A DNA stretch of 64,000 nucleotides from Klebsiella variicola. Its GTDB lineage: Bacteria > Pseudomonadota > Gammaproteobacteria > Enterobacterales > Enterobacteriaceae. Made by a program: the position numbers and the translations under genes. Below the pieces are notes generated by a model. That model was not told where the DNA came from, searched no databases, and worked only from the letters and a program-made list of their open reading frames with translations. Below, one piece after another: positions 10,709 to 20,982 of this stretch; position 1 is the stretch's first letter, and every line of letters begins with the position of its first letter. Location of the stretch: NCBI RefSeq assembly GCF_000828055.2, contig NZ_CP010523.2:4712001-4776000 (forward strand). Reading direction: 5' to 3'.

Positions 10709-12031
10709 CTATTCAGTGATGCGGCGATAGACTGTCGGTGTAATTTCCGGGGCTTTATCGTCCAGTTTAATGGCCGCTTTGACCGCTTTCGCGGCCTCCT
10801 GCCAACTGTTCTCGTCTTTGGCATGGATCACCGCCAGCGGACGCTGTCCGTCAACGTGGTCACCCAGACGCGCCATATCGGTAAAGCCAACGCTATAGTC
10901 AATGGTATCTGATGCCTGGCGGCGGCCGCCGCCCATAGAAACCACTGCCATTCCCAGCGCGCGAGTATCCATCGCGCTGATAAAACCTTCGGTATCAGCA
11001 TAGACCGCTTTGCTCAGCATCGCCGTCGGCAGATAATGATCATAATTCTCGACAAAGTCGGTCGGCCCTTTCTGCGCCGCGACCATGCGGCCAAAGACTT
11101 CCGCCGCTTTACCGTTCTCCAGCACCGCCTGCAGCTTCGCGCGCGCCTCGGCGTCATCCGCCGCCAGCTTGCCGGAGATCAGCATTTCCACACACAGCGC
11201 CATCGTCACGTCGAACAGGCGTGGGTTGCGATATTCGCCGGTCAGGAACTGCACCGCTTCGCGAACTTCAACGGCGTTGCCGGCGCTGGATGCCAGCACC
11301 TGATTCATATCGGTCAGCAGCGCGGTGGTACGCACGCCGGCGCCGTTGGCAACACCCACGATCGCTTCGGCCAGCGCGGCAGAGAGTTCATAAGTCGGCA
11401 TAAAGGCGCCGCTGCCGACTTTGACGTCCATCACCAGCGCGTCCAGCCCTTCCGCCAGTTTCTTGGCCAGAATCGAGGCGGTAATCAGCGGGATGGAGTC
11501 CACCGTCGCGGTAATATCGCGGGTGGCATAGAAACGTTTGTCGGCCGGAGCAAGCGAGCTGGTCTGCCCGATAATCGCCACGCCGACATCTTTAATAATC
11601 TCGCGGAAGCGGTTGTCGTCCGGGAAGATATCGAAGCCCGGGATCGCTTCCAGTTTATCCAGCGTACCGCCGGTATGGCCGAGGCCACGCCCGGAGATCA
11701 TCGGTACATAACCGCCGCAGGCGGCCACCATTGGCCCCAACATCAGCGAGGTCACGTCACCCACGCCGCCGGTGGAGTGTTTATCGACGATCGGGCCGTT
11801 GAGGTTAAGACTTTTCCAGTTGAGAACGGTGCCGGAATCCCGCATCGCCATGGTCAGCGAAACACGCTCCGGCATGGACATATCGTGGAAGAAAATGGTC
11901 ATCGCCAGCGCGGCGATCTGCCCTTCTGAGATAGTATTGTCGCGGATGCCGTTGATGAAAAAGCGGATCTCTTCATCGCTTAATGCATGACCATCACGTT
12001 TTTTACGAATAATTTCTTGTGCGAGAAACAC
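10709..12031 (-). CDS. deoA: Thymidine phosphorylase
   Basis: DeoA phosphorolyses thymidine and deoxyuridine to base and deoxyribose-1-phosphate. The protein carries the family signature around [16 protein letters not shown], the phosphate site KHSTGGVGD and KVGSGAFM. The start is GTG at 12031 (440 residues, the E. coli length), preceded by GGGAGGTTACC; the reading to an ATG at 12097 would run through the BIME and is rejected. It is the second gene of the operon, separated from deoC by a BIME. Confidence 0.96.
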   Translation of the reverse strand: MFLAQEIIRKKRDGHALSDEEIRFFINGIRDNTISEGQIAALAMTIFFHDMSMPERVSLTMAMRDSGTVLNWKSLNLNGPIVDKHSTGGVGDVTSLMLGPMVAACGGYVPMISGRGLGHTGGTLDKLEAIPGFDIFPDDNRFREIIKDVGVAIIGQTSSLAPADKRFYATRDITATVDSIPLITASILAKKLAEGLDALVMDVKVGSGAFMPTYELSAALAEAIVGVANGAGVRTTALLTDMNQVLASSAGNAVEVREAVQFLTGEYRNPRLFDVTMALCVEMLISGKLAADDAEARAKLQAVLENGKAAEVFGRMVAAQKGPTDFVENYDHYLPTAMLSKAVYADTEGFISAMDTRALGMAVVSMGGGRRQASDTIDYSVGFTDMARLGDHVDGQRPLAVIHAKDENSWQEAAKAVKAAIKLDDKAPEITPTVYRRITE

Positions 12032-12056
12032 GGTAACCTCCCAAAGAGAATAAATT

Positions 12057-12134
12057 GCCGGATGACGGCGCGAGCGCCTTATCCGGCCTACAGGCATCCA
12101 TTCGTAGGCCGGATAAGCGCAGCGCCATCCGGCA
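12057..12134. repeat. BIME in the deoC-deoA gap
   Basis: Two REP units in opposite orientation (GCCGGATGACGGC...TTATCCGGCCTAC, then GTAGGCCGGATAAG...GCCATCCGGC) make a large imperfect palindrome between the deoC stop and the deoA ribosome-binding site. Confidence 0.9.
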
Positions 12135-12144
12135 AATCAAGGGA

Positions 12145-12924
12145 TTAGTAGCTGCTGGCGCTCTTGCCGTCGCCGTGACCCAGCGCTTTCAACAGGCTAG
12201 CCAGCAGGCTGGATGCGCCAAAACGATAGTGACGAGAATCGGCCCAGTCGGCGCCGAACAGTTCATCAGCGATCGCCAGGAACTGCTGCGCATCTTCCGC
12301 GCTGCGTACGCCGCCGGCAGGCTTGAAGCCAACGGTTTTCTCAACGCCCATATCGCGGATCACTTCCATCATGATGCGCGCGCTTTCCGGCGTGGCATTC
12401 ACCGGCACTTTACCGGTCGAAGTCTTGATAAAGTCAGCGCCTGCCTTGATAGAGATTTCAGACGCTTTGCGGATCAGCGCTTCTTCTTTCAGCTCACCGG
12501 TTTCGATGATCACTTTCAGCAGCACGTTGGCCGCCGCGCAGGCCTCTTTACAGGCTTTCACCAGCTCGAAACCGACCTGCTCGTTGCCGACGATCAGCGC
12601 GCGGTACGGGAAGACCACGTCCACTTCATCGGCACCGTAAGCGATCGCTGCGCGGGTTTCCGCCAGCGCAATGTCGATATCGTCATTACCGTGCGGGAAG
12701 TTGGTGACCGTGGCGATGCGAATATCCGGCGTTCCTTGCTCGTTCAGCGTTTTACGGGCAATCGGGATGAAGCGCGGGTAGATACACACCGCCGCAGTGT
12801 TACCCACCGGGGTTTTCGCCTGATGACACAGGGCAATGACTTTCTCATTGGTGTCGTCGTCATTCAGGGTGGTCAGGTCCATCAGTTTTAACGCGCGCAG
12901 GCTGCTTGCTTTTAAATCAGTCAT
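12145..12924 (-). CDS. deoC: Deoxyribose-phosphate aldolase
   Basis: DeoC splits 2-deoxyribose-5-phosphate into acetaldehyde and glyceraldehyde-3-phosphate. The class I aldolase lysine is in DFIKTSTGK (about residue 167), with VVFPYRAL and GFKPAGGVR completing the barrel site. The start at ATG 12924 gives 259 residues beginning [18 protein letters not shown], as in E. coli. It is the first gene of the operon, about 55 bp after the deoP2 start point inferred below. The upstream neighbour is yjjV; E. coli yjjI and yjjW are absent. Confidence 0.96.
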   Translation of the reverse strand: MTDLKASSLRALKLMDLTTLNDDDTNEKVIALCHQAKTPVGNTAAVCIYPRFIPIARKTLNEQGTPDIRIATVTNFPHGNDDIDIALAETRAAIAYGADEVDVVFPYRALIVGNEQVGFELVKACKEACAAANVLLKVIIETGELKEEALIRKASEISIKAGADFIKTSTGKVPVNATPESARIMMEVIRDMGVEKTVGFKPAGGVRSAEDAQQFLAIADELFGADWADSRHYRFGASSLLASLLKALGHGDGKSASSY

Positions 12925-12977
12925 TTCATACTCCGCCGGCGTCATGCCGGATCAATAGTTTGTTCACCTTGCGAGTC

Positions 12978-12993
12978 TGTTACTATTGTAACA
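12978..12993 (-). promoter_or_regulatory. deoP2 promoter with DeoR operator O2
   Basis: The 16-bp palindrome TGTTACTATTGTAACA fits the DeoR operator pattern (consensus TGTTAGAATTCTAACA). Read toward deoC it contains TACAAT. A start point at about 12978 puts this -10 at -12 to -7 and the two CRP-like sites at about -40.5 and -93.5, the spacing known for E. coli deoP2. Confidence 0.85.
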
Positions 12994-13010
12994 TCCACTC
13001 GCTGTTACAC

Positions 13011-13026
13011 TTCGACATTCATCACA
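13011..13026 (-). promoter_or_regulatory. CRP site at about -40 of deoP2
   Basis: TTCGACATTCATCACA has one good CRP half-site (TCACA) and one weak one. Its centre is 53 bp from the upstream CRP site; in E. coli CytR binds between the two. Confidence 0.65.
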
Positions 13027-13063
13027 GTTAATGAAAACTACTTACTAATTTGCATTACTGTGA

Positions 13064-13079
13064 TGTGATTCAAGTCACA
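13064..13079 (-). promoter_or_regulatory. CRP site at about -93 of deoP2
   Basis: TGTGATTCAAGTCACA carries both canonical CRP half-sites (TGTGA-N6-TCACA). A TTTGCATT motif close by, toward the gene, resembles a CytR half-site. Confidence 0.8.
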
Positions 13080-13154
13080 ATTAATCATCCACTATCGCGA
13101 CGCTTACCTTTACGTCCTGTTTAAGCATAACCGGCAAAGCGCAGTGAGTGATGA

Positions 13155-13170
13155 TGTTATTATTCTAACA
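13155..13170 (-). promoter_or_regulatory. DeoR operator O1 (deoP1 region)
   Basis: TGTTATTATTCTAACA differs from the DeoR consensus at two of 16 positions. It is about 180 bp upstream of O2, which would allow DeoR looping. From 13171 to the yjjV stop at 13340 I see no gene, only AT-rich DNA with a short AGGCC/GGCCT hairpin near 13300. Confidence 0.8.
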
Positions 13171-13339
13171 TATCCTACTAAGGTTTCTCGACGCCATGGC
13201 GCACAATTTGTGCACATCGTCGCCATAAACAACAGTTTATTATTGAGATATAAAGAATTTTAGATGGACAAAAAATGATGGAATTATCACAGAAGGCCAA
13301 AATCGAGGCCTGCTTCATCTCGGGCGGAAAAGGAGAGGC

Positions 13340-14125
13340 TTAGCCCGCGAGCGCGGAAAAGAGGCTTTTTGTATTCGCCATCACCGCGGCTTCAATCGTC
13401 GGTGCCGGTTCCGCGCGCAGTTCACATAGCGCGTCAAATACGCGCGCCACCTGTTCAGGGCGGTTCGGCTGACCCTGAAAACCATTCAGCGGCATATCCG
13501 GCGCATCGGTCTCCAGCAGCAGCGCGGAAAGCGGCAGACGCGCCATCACTTCGCGGGTTTTGCTGGCGCGCGGATAGGTAATGGTGCCGCCAACGCCAAT
13601 CTTATAGCCGAGCTGAACGAAGCGCTCGGCCTGCTGTAGGCTGCCGGCGAAGCCATGTACCACGCCGGTGCGCGGCAGGGCATGTTTTTTCAGCAGCATC
13701 GCCAGCTTATCGTGGGTACGTCGGGAGTGGAGGATCACCGGCAGATCGTAACGCTTCGCCAGCCTCAGTTGCTCCTCCAGCAGCGCTTGCTGGCGGTCAA
13801 ACTGCGGATCGTCGCGATAGAGATCGAGGCCAATCTCCCCCACCGCCACCAGTTTTGGCGGACGCAGGGACAGACACCTCTCCAGCTGCGCCAACCCCTC
13901 ATCGGCATGCTGCTCAATGACGATCGGATGCATGCCCAGCGCGGCGTACAGCGCCTCATGCTGCGCCGCCAGCGCCAGCACCCGGTTAAAACGCGCAGCG
14001 GAGATGGCCGGGACAATGATCTGCCCGACACCGGCCTGGGCCGCGCGCGCCAGGCTGGCGGTTTCATCCTCGGCGAAGGGAGGAAAATCGAAGTGGCAGT
14101 GGGTATCGATAAAACGGTGGCTCAT
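13340..14125 (-). CDS. yjjV: TatD-family metal-dependent hydrolase YjjV
   Basis: YjjV is a TatD-type amidohydrolase-fold enzyme; family members are metal-dependent deoxyribonucleases or phosphohydrolases, and the physiological substrate of YjjV is unsettled. The 261 residues show the metal-binding DTHCHFD at 7-13, GEIGLDLYRDDP, the conserved ILHSRRTHDK and VVHGF motifs, and ETDAPDMPL near the end, in family order. Its start overlaps the yjjU stop by 4 bp, so the two are one operon as in E. coli. Next comes the deo regulatory region rather than yjjW. Confidence 0.9.
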   Translation of the reverse strand: MSHRFIDTHCHFDFPPFAEDETASLARAAQAGVGQIIVPAISAARFNRVLALAAQHEALYAALGMHPIVIEQHADEGLAQLERCLSLRPPKLVAVGEIGLDLYRDDPQFDRQQALLEEQLRLAKRYDLPVILHSRRTHDKLAMLLKKHALPRTGVVHGFAGSLQQAERFVQLGYKIGVGGTITYPRASKTREVMARLPLSALLLETDAPDMPLNGFQGQPNRPEQVARVFDALCELRAEPAPTIEAAVMANTKSLFSALAG

Positions 14126-15195
14126 GCCAGATCCTCATGATCAAAGCTGGCGTCATTCGCCTGCGGTGCAGGAATGACAGTCGCCTGAGGCGCTTCATTG
14201 GCCACCGGTACGGGCGGCACCACCACCGGCGCAGGCCGGGCAATACGCGGCGCATGGCGCAGCAGCGGCGGCTGGTCGGCCAGCAGTTTACCCACCGTCG
14301 CCAGGAAATAGCGGCCACACTGACGTCCGGTTTTGTAGTCCTCCAGCAGCGCCGGCAGCCGACTGCCAAGCGCCATACTGCGCAATGGCCGCTGCGGGTA
14401 GATTTCGAAGATCCGCAGCTTGCCGGGTGGCTTCTCGATGAACTGCTGGATAGCGCGGTAAGTGTTTTCGTGGTGGTGCACCAGATTGACCAGCGGCTGC
14501 AGGCTGCTCTCCCCCAGCCAGCGCTCCATCCGCTTAAACCACTGCGGGGTATAAAACATCTGCGAGGGGACGGTACGGATCACCACGATGGTCTGCGCGC
14601 CGCGGCGGGCCGCCTCCTGCACCGGGATCGCATCGCTGACGCCGCCGTCAAGGTAGCTGACGCCGTCGAGCAACACGCCGCTGCGATAAAAGCCGGGGAT
14701 GGCGCTGGAGGCGCGGATCAGGTCCAGCCACGTTTGCGGCGTCGGCGAAAAATAGCTGGCAGAGTAATCGTCACCGCGGCAGGCGCACAGCCACAGCTCT
14801 TTCCCCAACGCGAACTGCGCTTCAGCATAATTCATGGCCAGCGGCATCTGCTGCGAAGTGGCCTCCACCAGCCAGTCGAGATCGATAAGGTTGCCGCCGC
14901 GCACAAAGCGCATCGGATCGAAAAACTGGCGTGAGGTGGTGTAGCGGGTGATAACTTTGCGGGCATAGCCTTGCTGATTACACATGTAGGCGGAGAGGTT
15001 TTGCGCGCCAGCGGAGGTCCCCAACATCAGATCAAAGGGGTTAAATCCGGCGCGCATAAATTCGTCCAGCACCCCGGCAGTAAAAATCCCTCGCTGTCCC
15101 CCGCCTTCGCATACCAGCGCCAGCTTACCTGGTCGGAAGGGTTTAACCGCCAGCGGGGCGATATTGCCCAGCGTGACGGGAATGCGTTGCCCCAC
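14122..15195 (-). CDS. yjjU: Patatin-like phospholipase YjjU
   Basis: YjjU is a predicted patatin-family serine hydrolase. It has the oxyanion-hole loop EGGGQRG, the nucleophile elbow GTSAG, and the DGG triplet (YLDGGVSDA) with the catalytic aspartate. The C-terminus is proline-rich (PAPVVVPPVPV). GTG at 15195 is chosen because it gives 357 residues starting GQRIPVTLGNIAP, the same start and length as the E. coli protein, with an AGGA upstream; the ATG at 15249 adds 18 basic residues without homology support. It is co-directional and overlapping with yjjV. Confidence 0.9.
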   Translation of the reverse strand: MGQRIPVTLGNIAPLAVKPFRPGKLALVCEGGGQRGIFTAGVLDEFMRAGFNPFDLMLGTSAGAQNLSAYMCNQQGYARKVITRYTTSRQFFDPMRFVRGGNLIDLDWLVEATSQQMPLAMNYAEAQFALGKELWLCACRGDDYSASYFSPTPQTWLDLIRASSAIPGFYRSGVLLDGVSYLDGGVSDAIPVQEAARRGAQTIVVIRTVPSQMFYTPQWFKRMERWLGESSLQPLVNLVHHHENTYRAIQQFIEKPPGKLRIFEIYPQRPLRSMALGSRLPALLEDYKTGRQCGRYFLATVGKLLADQPPLLRHAPRIARPAPVVVPPVPVANEAPQATVIPAPQANDASFDHEDLA

Positions 15196-15348
15196 CCTGC
15201 TTTCCTGTTCGATTGGTCTTCTCCTGACAAGGTAACGCAATTTGCCCATCGCTTAAACCGCGAAAGCCAGTCCGCAGGACTGGCTTTGTGTAAGATGACG
15301 TGTCAGTAAAAATGCTCAGGCTTCAGCATCGCCCGCATCGCGGGCCAC

Positions 15349-15510
15349 CTAAGGACGTCTGCGTCCTGTAAACAGGCTCACCAGGAACAGGATAATCCCG
15401 ACGACAAAGACGATTTTCGCGGCGCCAGCGGCAGTACCCGCCAGACCACCAAAGCCCAGGGCCGCAGCAATTAATGCAATGACCAGAAAAATAATTCCCC
15501 ATCGAAACAT
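15349..15510 (-). CDS. ytjA: Small membrane protein YtjA (UPF0391)
   Basis: The 53-residue protein is almost entirely hydrophobic: two membrane segments (about 5-22 and 29-47) and a basic GRRRP tail. It matches E. coli YtjA in sequence and length. The ATG at 15510 follows AAGGAGAAAAGT. Its function is not established; it lies next to osmY as in E. coli, suggesting a stress-related small membrane protein, but that is inference. Confidence 0.9.
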
Positions 15511-15639
15511 ACTTTTCTCCTTACCATAATGGACGGTGAACAGCGGTTTGCGCACCCTTTCTGTATAGCTCATCGCTCAGAGGATGCTGCTATTCGTTCG
15601 GCAACCTTGGCCAGACAACACTTTTGTTAATAACTCGAT

Positions 15640-16260
15640 TTACTTAACGCTAAGATCGTTGCGGACGCTTTTCACGCCGGAGACCGCTTTCGCAATCTCT
15701 GCCGCACGCTCCGCCTGCGCCGCGGAAGCCACCGTACCGGTCAGATGCACCGCGCCGGCGTTGGTTTCGACTTTCACATTGCGCGAAGGGACAATGTCAT
15801 CCGCCAGCAGCTTGGCTTTCACTTCGCTGGTAATGGCGGTATCCCCGGCATAGCCTTTCAGCGTCGCCGTCTCGCTCGATGATTTATGATGGACCGTCAG
15901 CTTGTCGTTAACGTGCGAGACGCCTTCGACCCCTTTCGCTACGCTCAGTGCCTGACTTTTCTGTTCAGTACTGGTGACGTCGCCGCTGAGGGTGACCACT
16001 TTATTCTCCGTTTTCACCGAAATATCGCCGGAGTTAATATCTTTATGGTCGATCAACGCCGCTTTTACCCGCGCGGTAATGGTGCTGTCATCCATAAAAT
16101 CGCCGACTTTATTAATCGAATTGTCTACCGCCTCTCCCGCATTGCTGGCAGCCGACTTCGCACTGTCTACCGTTGTTTTTTCCGTCTCTGCCGAGGCGTT
16201 CAACGCGGCTAAGCCTAAGAAGAGCGCCAGCAACATATTGGCATTCTTTAGTCTGGTCAT
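15640..16260 (-). CDS. osmY: Osmotically inducible periplasmic protein OsmY
   Basis: OsmY is a periplasmic protein with chaperone-like activity induced by osmotic shock and stationary phase. The 206 residues have a signal peptide ending near LNASA and two BON domains (about 55-122 and 135-203), each with the pattern of acidic residues, a central glycine and VxLTG-type strands (KVVTLSGDV and GAVHLTGTV). It is slightly longer than the E. coli protein (201). It stands alone with its own promoter upstream. Confidence 0.95.
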   Translation of the reverse strand: MTRLKNANMLLALFLGLAALNASAETEKTTVDSAKSAASNAGEAVDNSINKVGDFMDDSTITARVKAALIDHKDINSGDISVKTENKVVTLSGDVTSTEQKSQALSVAKGVEGVSHVNDKLTVHHKSSSETATLKGYAGDTAITSEVKAKLLADDIVPSRNVKVETNAGAVHLTGTVASAAQAERAAEIAKAVSGVKSVRNDLSVK

Positions 16261-16334
16261 CGTGATGTCCTCGTTTTTTCACCAGCGCTGGCGTCTGAAA
16301 GCAGTGAATTACGCCAGCATTTTTAAAATCACGA

Positions 16335-16350
16335 ATTAAATATAGTAGAC
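16335..16350 (-). promoter_or_regulatory. Probable osmY promoter -10 region
   Basis: Read toward osmY the region gives CTACTATATTTAA, a good -10 (TATATT) with an upstream C as favoured by sigma-S, about 80 bp before the start codon. RpoS control is known for E. coli osmY; the assignment here is inferred. Confidence 0.5.
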
Positions 16351-16444
16351 AGACGAAGGGGTTGCGGATGATATGGACAAAAAACAGACGAATTAGCGGT
16401 GTTTTAAGAACTTTCCAGAAGGAGGGAAACGCGAGCTTGGAAAG

Positions 16445-16470
16445 AAAAAAGCGCGGGCTATGCCGCGCTT
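16445..16470 (-). terminator. Rho-independent terminator after prfC
   Basis: The stem AAGCGCGG/CCGCGCTT with a six-base loop is followed on the minus strand by a run of Ts, 10 bp past the prfC stop codon. Confidence 0.85.
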
Positions 16471-16479
16471 CATCAGGGA

Positions 16480-18069
16480 TTAGTGCTCGCGCGTTTTGCG
16501 GAACACCACGTCAGGATAACGCTCCTGCGTCAGGTTCAGGTTGACCATTGTCGGGGCGATATAGGTCAGATTATCGCCGCCATCCAGCGCCAGCTGAACT
16601 TCGTTTTTACGTTTGAACTCTTCGAATTTCTTCACATCCGTGGATTCAACCCAGCGCGCGGTGGCCACGTTGACCGATTCGTAAATCGCTTCCACGTTGT
16701 ATTCGCTTTTCAGACGCGCTACCACCACGTCAAACTGCAGCACACCAACGGCGCCGACGATCAGGTCGTTATTGGCGATCGGACGGAAGACCTGTACCGC
16801 GCCCTCTTCAGAGAGCTGAACCAGCCCTTTCAGCAGCTGTTTCTGCTTCAGCGGATCCTTCAGGCGAATACGACGGAACAGTTCCGGTGCGAAGTTCGGA
16901 ATACCGGTGAACTTCATCATCTCGCCCTGGGTGAAGGTATCGCCAATCTGAATGGTGCCGTGGTTATGCAGGCCGATGATATCGCCCGGATACGCTTCTT
17001 CAACGTGAGAACGGTCGCCGGCCATAAAGGTCAGCGCGTCGGAAATCACGACGTCTTTACCGATACGCACCTGACGCAGCTTCATGCCTTTTTCATATTT
17101 GCCGGACACCACGCGCATGAAAGCCACACGGTCGCGGTGTTTCGGGTCCATGTTGGCCTGAATTTTAAACACGAAGCCGGTGAATTTCTCTTCCGTGGCG
17201 GTGACTTCACGCGTGTCGGTGTTACGCGGCATCGGCGCCGGCGCCCACTCCACCAGGCCATCCAGCATATGGTCAACGCCGAAGTTACCTAACGCGGTCC
17301 CGAAGAACACCGGGGTGATTTCGCCCGCCAGGAACAGATCTTTATCGAACTCGTTTGACGCGCCCTGCACCAGCTCCAGCTCGTCGCGCAACTGCTGCGC
17401 CAGGTCTTCCCCCACCGCTGCGTCGAGTTCCGGGTTGTTGAGCCCCTTCACGATGCGCACTTCCTGAATGGTGTGGCCTTTACCGGTCTGATACAGGTAG
17501 GTTTCATCTTTGTAGAGATGATAAACGCCTTTGAACAGCTTGCCACAGCCGATAGGCCAGGTAATCGGCGCGCAGCCGATTTTCAGCTCATTCTCAACTT
17601 CATCCAGCAACTCCATCGGATCGCGGATATCACGGTCGAGTTTGTTCATAAAGGTGAGGATCGGCGTGTCGCGCAGACGGGTAACTTCCATCAGCTTACG
17701 GGTCCGGTCTTCAACGCCTTTCGCCGCGTCGATCACCATCAGACAGCAGTCAACCGCCGTCAGAGTACGGTAGGTATCTTCGGAGAAGTCTTCGTGCCCC
17801 GGCGTATCCAGCAGGTTCACCAGGCAGTCGTGATACGGGAACTGCATCACCGAGGTGGTGATTGAGATCCCACGCTGCTTTTCCATCTCCATCCAGTCGG
17901 ACTTTGCATGCTGGCTGGAGCCACGGCCTTTTACGGTACCGGCGGTCTGAATCGCCTGTCCGAACAGCAGCACCTTTTCGGTGATGGTGGTCTTACCGGC
18001 ATCCGGGTGAGAAATAATGGCAAAAGTGCGGCGTTTGGCCACCTCTTGCAGATAAGGAGACAACGTCAT
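16480..18069 (-). CDS. prfC: Peptide chain release factor 3
   Basis: RF3 is a translational GTPase that removes RF1/RF2 from the ribosome after peptide release. The 529 residues show G1 HPDAGKTT, switch [10 protein letters not shown] and G4 NKLD, then the domains typical of RF3. The start at ATG 18069 gives [16 protein letters not shown] as in E. coli; a reading to 18108 adds 13 residues not found in orthologs. It ends at a clear terminator. It is separated from yjjG by about 90 bp and may have its own promoter. Confidence 0.96.
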   Translation of the reverse strand: MTLSPYLQEVAKRRTFAIISHPDAGKTTITEKVLLFGQAIQTAGTVKGRGSSQHAKSDWMEMEKQRGISITTSVMQFPYHDCLVNLLDTPGHEDFSEDTYRTLTAVDCCLMVIDAAKGVEDRTRKLMEVTRLRDTPILTFMNKLDRDIRDPMELLDEVENELKIGCAPITWPIGCGKLFKGVYHLYKDETYLYQTGKGHTIQEVRIVKGLNNPELDAAVGEDLAQQLRDELELVQGASNEFDKDLFLAGEITPVFFGTALGNFGVDHMLDGLVEWAPAPMPRNTDTREVTATEEKFTGFVFKIQANMDPKHRDRVAFMRVVSGKYEKGMKLRQVRIGKDVVISDALTFMAGDRSHVEEAYPGDIIGLHNHGTIQIGDTFTQGEMMKFTGIPNFAPELFRRIRLKDPLKQKQLLKGLVQLSEEGAVQVFRPIANNDLIVGAVGVLQFDVVVARLKSEYNVEAIYESVNVATARWVESTDVKKFEEFKRKNEVQLALDGGDNLTYIAPTMVNLNLTQERYPDVVFRKTREH

Positions 18070-18159
18070 AATTAATCTTCTAAGTAAACGCAGCAACGGG
18101 CTGCGCATGTGGAATACGAAAAATTGCGGCTATTTTACCCATCAATGGGGGGGAGGCAA

Positions 18160-18837
18160 TCAGTGTTTACACAGGAGCTGCTCCAGTTCGCTTAACGAGG
18201 TCACCGTCCAGTCGGGCTGCAGGTCTACCGGCAGCGTTTGCTGGTGCGCATTCAGCCAGCAGGTCGCCAGGCCGGCATTCACGCCGCCGCGGATATCCGA
18301 CTCAGCGGTATCACCGACCATCAGTACTCGCGAGCGCGGTGGATTACCCGCCTGCGCCAGCGCGTAATCGAAGATGCGCGCATCCGGCTTGGCGACGCCG
18401 ACTTCTTCAGAAATAATCAGTAAATCAAAGTGATCGCGTAAACCTGTGCGTTCCAGACGAGTCTGCTGCAGCGAGGTAAAACCGTTGGTGATGATGCCCA
18501 TCCTGACCTTGCCCTGCAGCGCGTTGAGCAGCGAGACCGCCCCCGGCAGCGGGGCACAGATTTCCGCCATCGCATTCATAAACGCGTCGTTGAGCTCACC
18601 CGGCTTAACATTCAAACGTTCCGCCCAGCTGTCAAAGCGCTGGTGCTGCAGCTGCAGCGAGGTGATGACGCCGTTTTGATAATCCACCCACAGCGGCTTA
18701 TTCACGGCCTGATAGTCCTGAAAATCTTCGGCGGTAAATGTCACGCTGTAGTCGAGAAACATCCGCTGTAAGCCGCTGAAAGAATCAAACGAAAACAACG
18801 TTTCATCGGCATCAAAGAAAATCCAGTCCCATTTCAT
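18160..18837 (-). CDS. yjjG: Pyrimidine 5'-nucleotidase YjjG
   Basis: YjjG is a HAD-family 5'-nucleotidase that hydrolyses dUMP, dTMP and non-canonical pyrimidine nucleotides (house-cleaning). The 225 residues carry motif I DADET at about 9-13, motif II around ITNGF, motif III lysine in VAKPD, and GDTAESDI. The length equals the E. coli protein. It starts 14 bp after rimI, so it is probably cotranscribed with holD-rimI. Confidence 0.93.
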   Translation of the reverse strand: MKWDWIFFDADETLFSFDSFSGLQRMFLDYSVTFTAEDFQDYQAVNKPLWVDYQNGVITSLQLQHQRFDSWAERLNVKPGELNDAFMNAMAEICAPLPGAVSLLNALQGKVRMGIITNGFTSLQQTRLERTGLRDHFDLLIISEEVGVAKPDARIFDYALAQAGNPPRSRVLMVGDTAESDIRGGVNAGLATCWLNAHQQTLPVDLQPDWTVTSLSELEQLLCKH

Positions 18838-18851
18838 CGTATCACCTTGTC

Positions 18852-19298
18852 TTACATACTGATTGGCAGAGCCATAATAATGGCGTCTTCGCGCCCGTCG
18901 ACCGTCGGATAGTAGTTGCGGCGGATGGTCGCTTCGTTAAAACCCACGCTTTCATAGAGCGCAATGGCGGCTGCGTTGGAAGCGCGCACCTCCAGCCACA
19001 GCGTGACGACGCCGCGTTTTTCAACTTCATCGATAACATGTTCCAGCAGTTCCCGTCCCAGGCCACGGCGCTGGTATGCGGGGTCGACGGCGATGTTAAA
19101 CAGCGTCGCTTCATCAAGGACAATCTGAGTAATGGCAAATGCCGCCATTTCCCCATCCACTGCCAGTTGGTAATTCAGATAACGTTCACCCTGATTGCTG
19201 GCAAAGGTCTGTTCGCTCCACGGGAAAGCGTGGGCGCGTTTTTCGATTTGCCAGGCGTTGGATAAATCAGCCGTGCTGAGGGTAGAAATCGTGTTCAT
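18852..19298 (-). CDS. rimI: Ribosomal protein S18 alanine N-acetyltransferase RimI
   Basis: RimI acetylates the N-terminal alanine of S18. It is a GNAT protein with the acetyl-CoA loop [10 protein letters not shown] and the LYESVGF motif. The start ATG 19298 (148 residues, [25 protein letters not shown]) matches E. coli and lies inside the 3' end of holD, a 32-bp overlap; the longer reading to 19358 is a holD-frame shadow. Confidence 0.94.
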   Translation of the reverse strand: MNTISTLSTADLSNAWQIEKRAHAFPWSEQTFASNQGERYLNYQLAVDGEMAAFAITQIVLDEATLFNIAVDPAYQRRGLGRELLEHVIDEVEKRGVVTLWLEVRASNAAAIALYESVGFNEATIRRNYYPTVDGREDAIIMALPISM

Positions 19299-19680
19299 GT
19301 GCGCAGATTTGTTGCCAGAGCGCCCTGCGAGCAGGCGCGCTGGTCTGAAGTTCATCAAAAGCGGGGGTGGACACCTGGGCGCCCGCCAGCGGCAGCGACG
19401 CCTCTGTGCCCAACCGCCAGCTGTTGCAACGGCTGTCCTGCGGCAGCATCGCCACCCGCTCGGGGGTAAGCTGCAGGACCTGATCTGGCGTCACGGCCAG
19501 CGCGCGTAATATGTCGCCAATCAGCGGCTCTGTCAGCGACGGCGGGGTTTCTGCCACCATCACCAGACGAATATGTTCAGGAAGCGAGATAGCGATTTCG
19601 CCCTGCAACGCCCCCGGTCGGCGCAGCGACCACTGGGTAATGCCCAGCTGCTGTAATTGCCAGTCTCGTCGGGATGTCAT
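19267..19680 (-). CDS. holD: DNA polymerase III psi subunit
   Basis: Psi bridges the clamp loader and single-strand binding protein through chi (HolC). The 137-residue reading from ATG 19680 starts MTSRRDWQLQQLGITQW, where the N-terminal tail is the chi-binding part, and follows the E. coli protein along its length. The 3' end overlaps rimI by 32 bp as in E. coli. Divergent from rsmC, about 100 bp away. Confidence 0.94.
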   Translation of the reverse strand: MTSRRDWQLQQLGITQWSLRRPGALQGEIAISLPEHIRLVMVAETPPSLTEPLIGDILRALAVTPDQVLQLTPERVAMLPQDSRCNSWRLGTEASLPLAGAQVSTPAFDELQTSAPARRALWQQICAHEHDFYPQHG

Positions 19681-19782
19681 AGCGAAACACTCCTGGTAAA
19701 CAAGCGCGCAATATAGCAAATCCGTCGTATCTGCGCCAACAAACTACTATAATCGGCGCCAGTCTTAATGAAGGAGTGTTTC

Positions 19783-20811
19783 ATGTCCGCTTTTACCCCG
19801 GCAAGTGAAGTCTTGCTGCGCCACAGTGATGATTTCGAGTCCGCCCGCGTTCTGTTTGCCGGTGACCTGCAGGATGACCTGCCTGCGCGTCTGGATACCG
19901 CGGCCAGCCGCGCTCATACCCAACAGTTCCACCACTGGCAGGTGCTGAACCGTCAGATGGGTGACAACGTCCGTTTTAGCTTAGTGGCCGAGGCCGCCGA
20001 CGTCGCCGATTGCGACACCCTGATCTACTACTGGCCGAAGAACAAACCCGAGGCGCAGTTCCAACTGATGAACCTGCTCTCTCTGCTGCCAGTGGGAATC
20101 GATATTTTCGTCGTCGGGGAAAACCGTAGCGGCGTTCGCAGCGCAGAGCAAATGCTGGCCGAATATGCCCCGCTGAATAAAATCGACAGCGCCCGTCGCT
20201 GTGGCCTCTACCATGGTCGTCTGGAAAAGCAGCCAACCTTCGACGCCGACGCATTCTGGGGCGAGTATGCGCTGGATAATCTGACGATTAAAACGCTGCC
20301 TGGCGTGTTTAGTCGCGACGGTCTGGACGTCGGCAGTCAGCTGCTGCTGTCCACTCTCGAGCCGCATACCAAAGGGAAAGTGCTGGACGTCGGCTGCGGC
20401 GCGGGCGTGCTGGCCGCAGTGCTGGCCAGCCATTCGCCGAAGGTGCGTCTGACCCTGTGCGACGTCAGCGCCCCGGCGGTCGAAGCCAGCCGCGCGACGC
20501 TTGCCGCTAATGGTTTTGCAGGCGATGTGTTTGCCAGCAACGTCTTTTCGGAGGTCAATGGTCGCTTCGACATGATCATCTCCAACCCACCATTCCATGA
20601 TGGGCTGCAGACCAGCCTCGAAGCGGCCCAGGCGCTGATCCGCGGCGCGGTTCGCCATCTGAACAGCGGCGGCGAACTGCGCATTGTCGCCAACGCCTTC
20701 CTGCCGTATCCCCAGGTACTGGATGAGACATTTGGCTTCCATGAAGTGATCGCCCAAACAGGACGGTTTAAGGTCTATCGCACCATCATGACCCGCCAGG
20801 CGAAAAAATAA
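19783..20811 (+). CDS. rsmC: 16S rRNA (guanine1207-N2)-methyltransferase RsmC
   Basis: RsmC methylates G1207 of 16S rRNA with S-adenosylmethionine. The protein is a duplicated methyltransferase: a degenerate N-terminal half and a C-terminal catalytic half with the SAM motif DVGCGAGVL and the N2-guanine catalytic SNPPFH. ATG 19783 (342 residues, [18 protein letters not shown]) follows AAGGAGTG and matches E. coli. It stands alone upstream of the tRNA-Leu promoter. Confidence 0.95.
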   Translation: MSAFTPASEVLLRHSDDFESARVLFAGDLQDDLPARLDTAASRAHTQQFHHWQVLNRQMGDNVRFSLVAEAADVADCDTLIYYWPKNKPEAQFQLMNLLSLLPVGIDIFVVGENRSGVRSAEQMLAEYAPLNKIDSARRCGLYHGRLEKQPTFDADAFWGEYALDNLTIKTLPGVFSRDGLDVGSQLLLSTLEPHTKGKVLDVGCGAGVLAAVLASHSPKVRLTLCDVSAPAVEASRATLAANGFAGDVFASNVFSEVNGRFDMIISNPPFHDGLQTSLEAAQALIRGAVRHLNSGGELRIVANAFLPYPQVLDETFGFHEVIAQTGRFKVYRTIMTRQAKK

Positions 20812-20913
20812 TCGTCTTCTGGCGCCAGCGGCCCATTTGTGGTGCCGCTGGCCCTTCTTCGCGGCAAACCCGCCCATTTTTGCAGCAATCGATACAACCT
20901 GCATAATTAACTA

Positions 20914-20941
20914 TTGACGTGCCGCCGAAAACCACTAGAAT
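20914..20941 (+). promoter_or_regulatory. Promoter of the tRNA-Leu operon
   Basis: TTGACG and TAGAAT are separated by 16 bp and followed by a GC-rich discriminator (GCGCCTCC), typical of stable-RNA promoters under stringent control. The first tRNA begins 42 bp after the -10. Confidence 0.8.
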
Positions 20942-20982
20942 GCGCCTCCGTGGTAACGATACTTTCATAGTGTCGATGGTAT

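Noticed and set aside
14122-15249. Longer yjjU beginning at ATG 15249
   Set aside because: GTG 15195 gives the ortholog N-terminus and exact length; the extension is basic and without homology.
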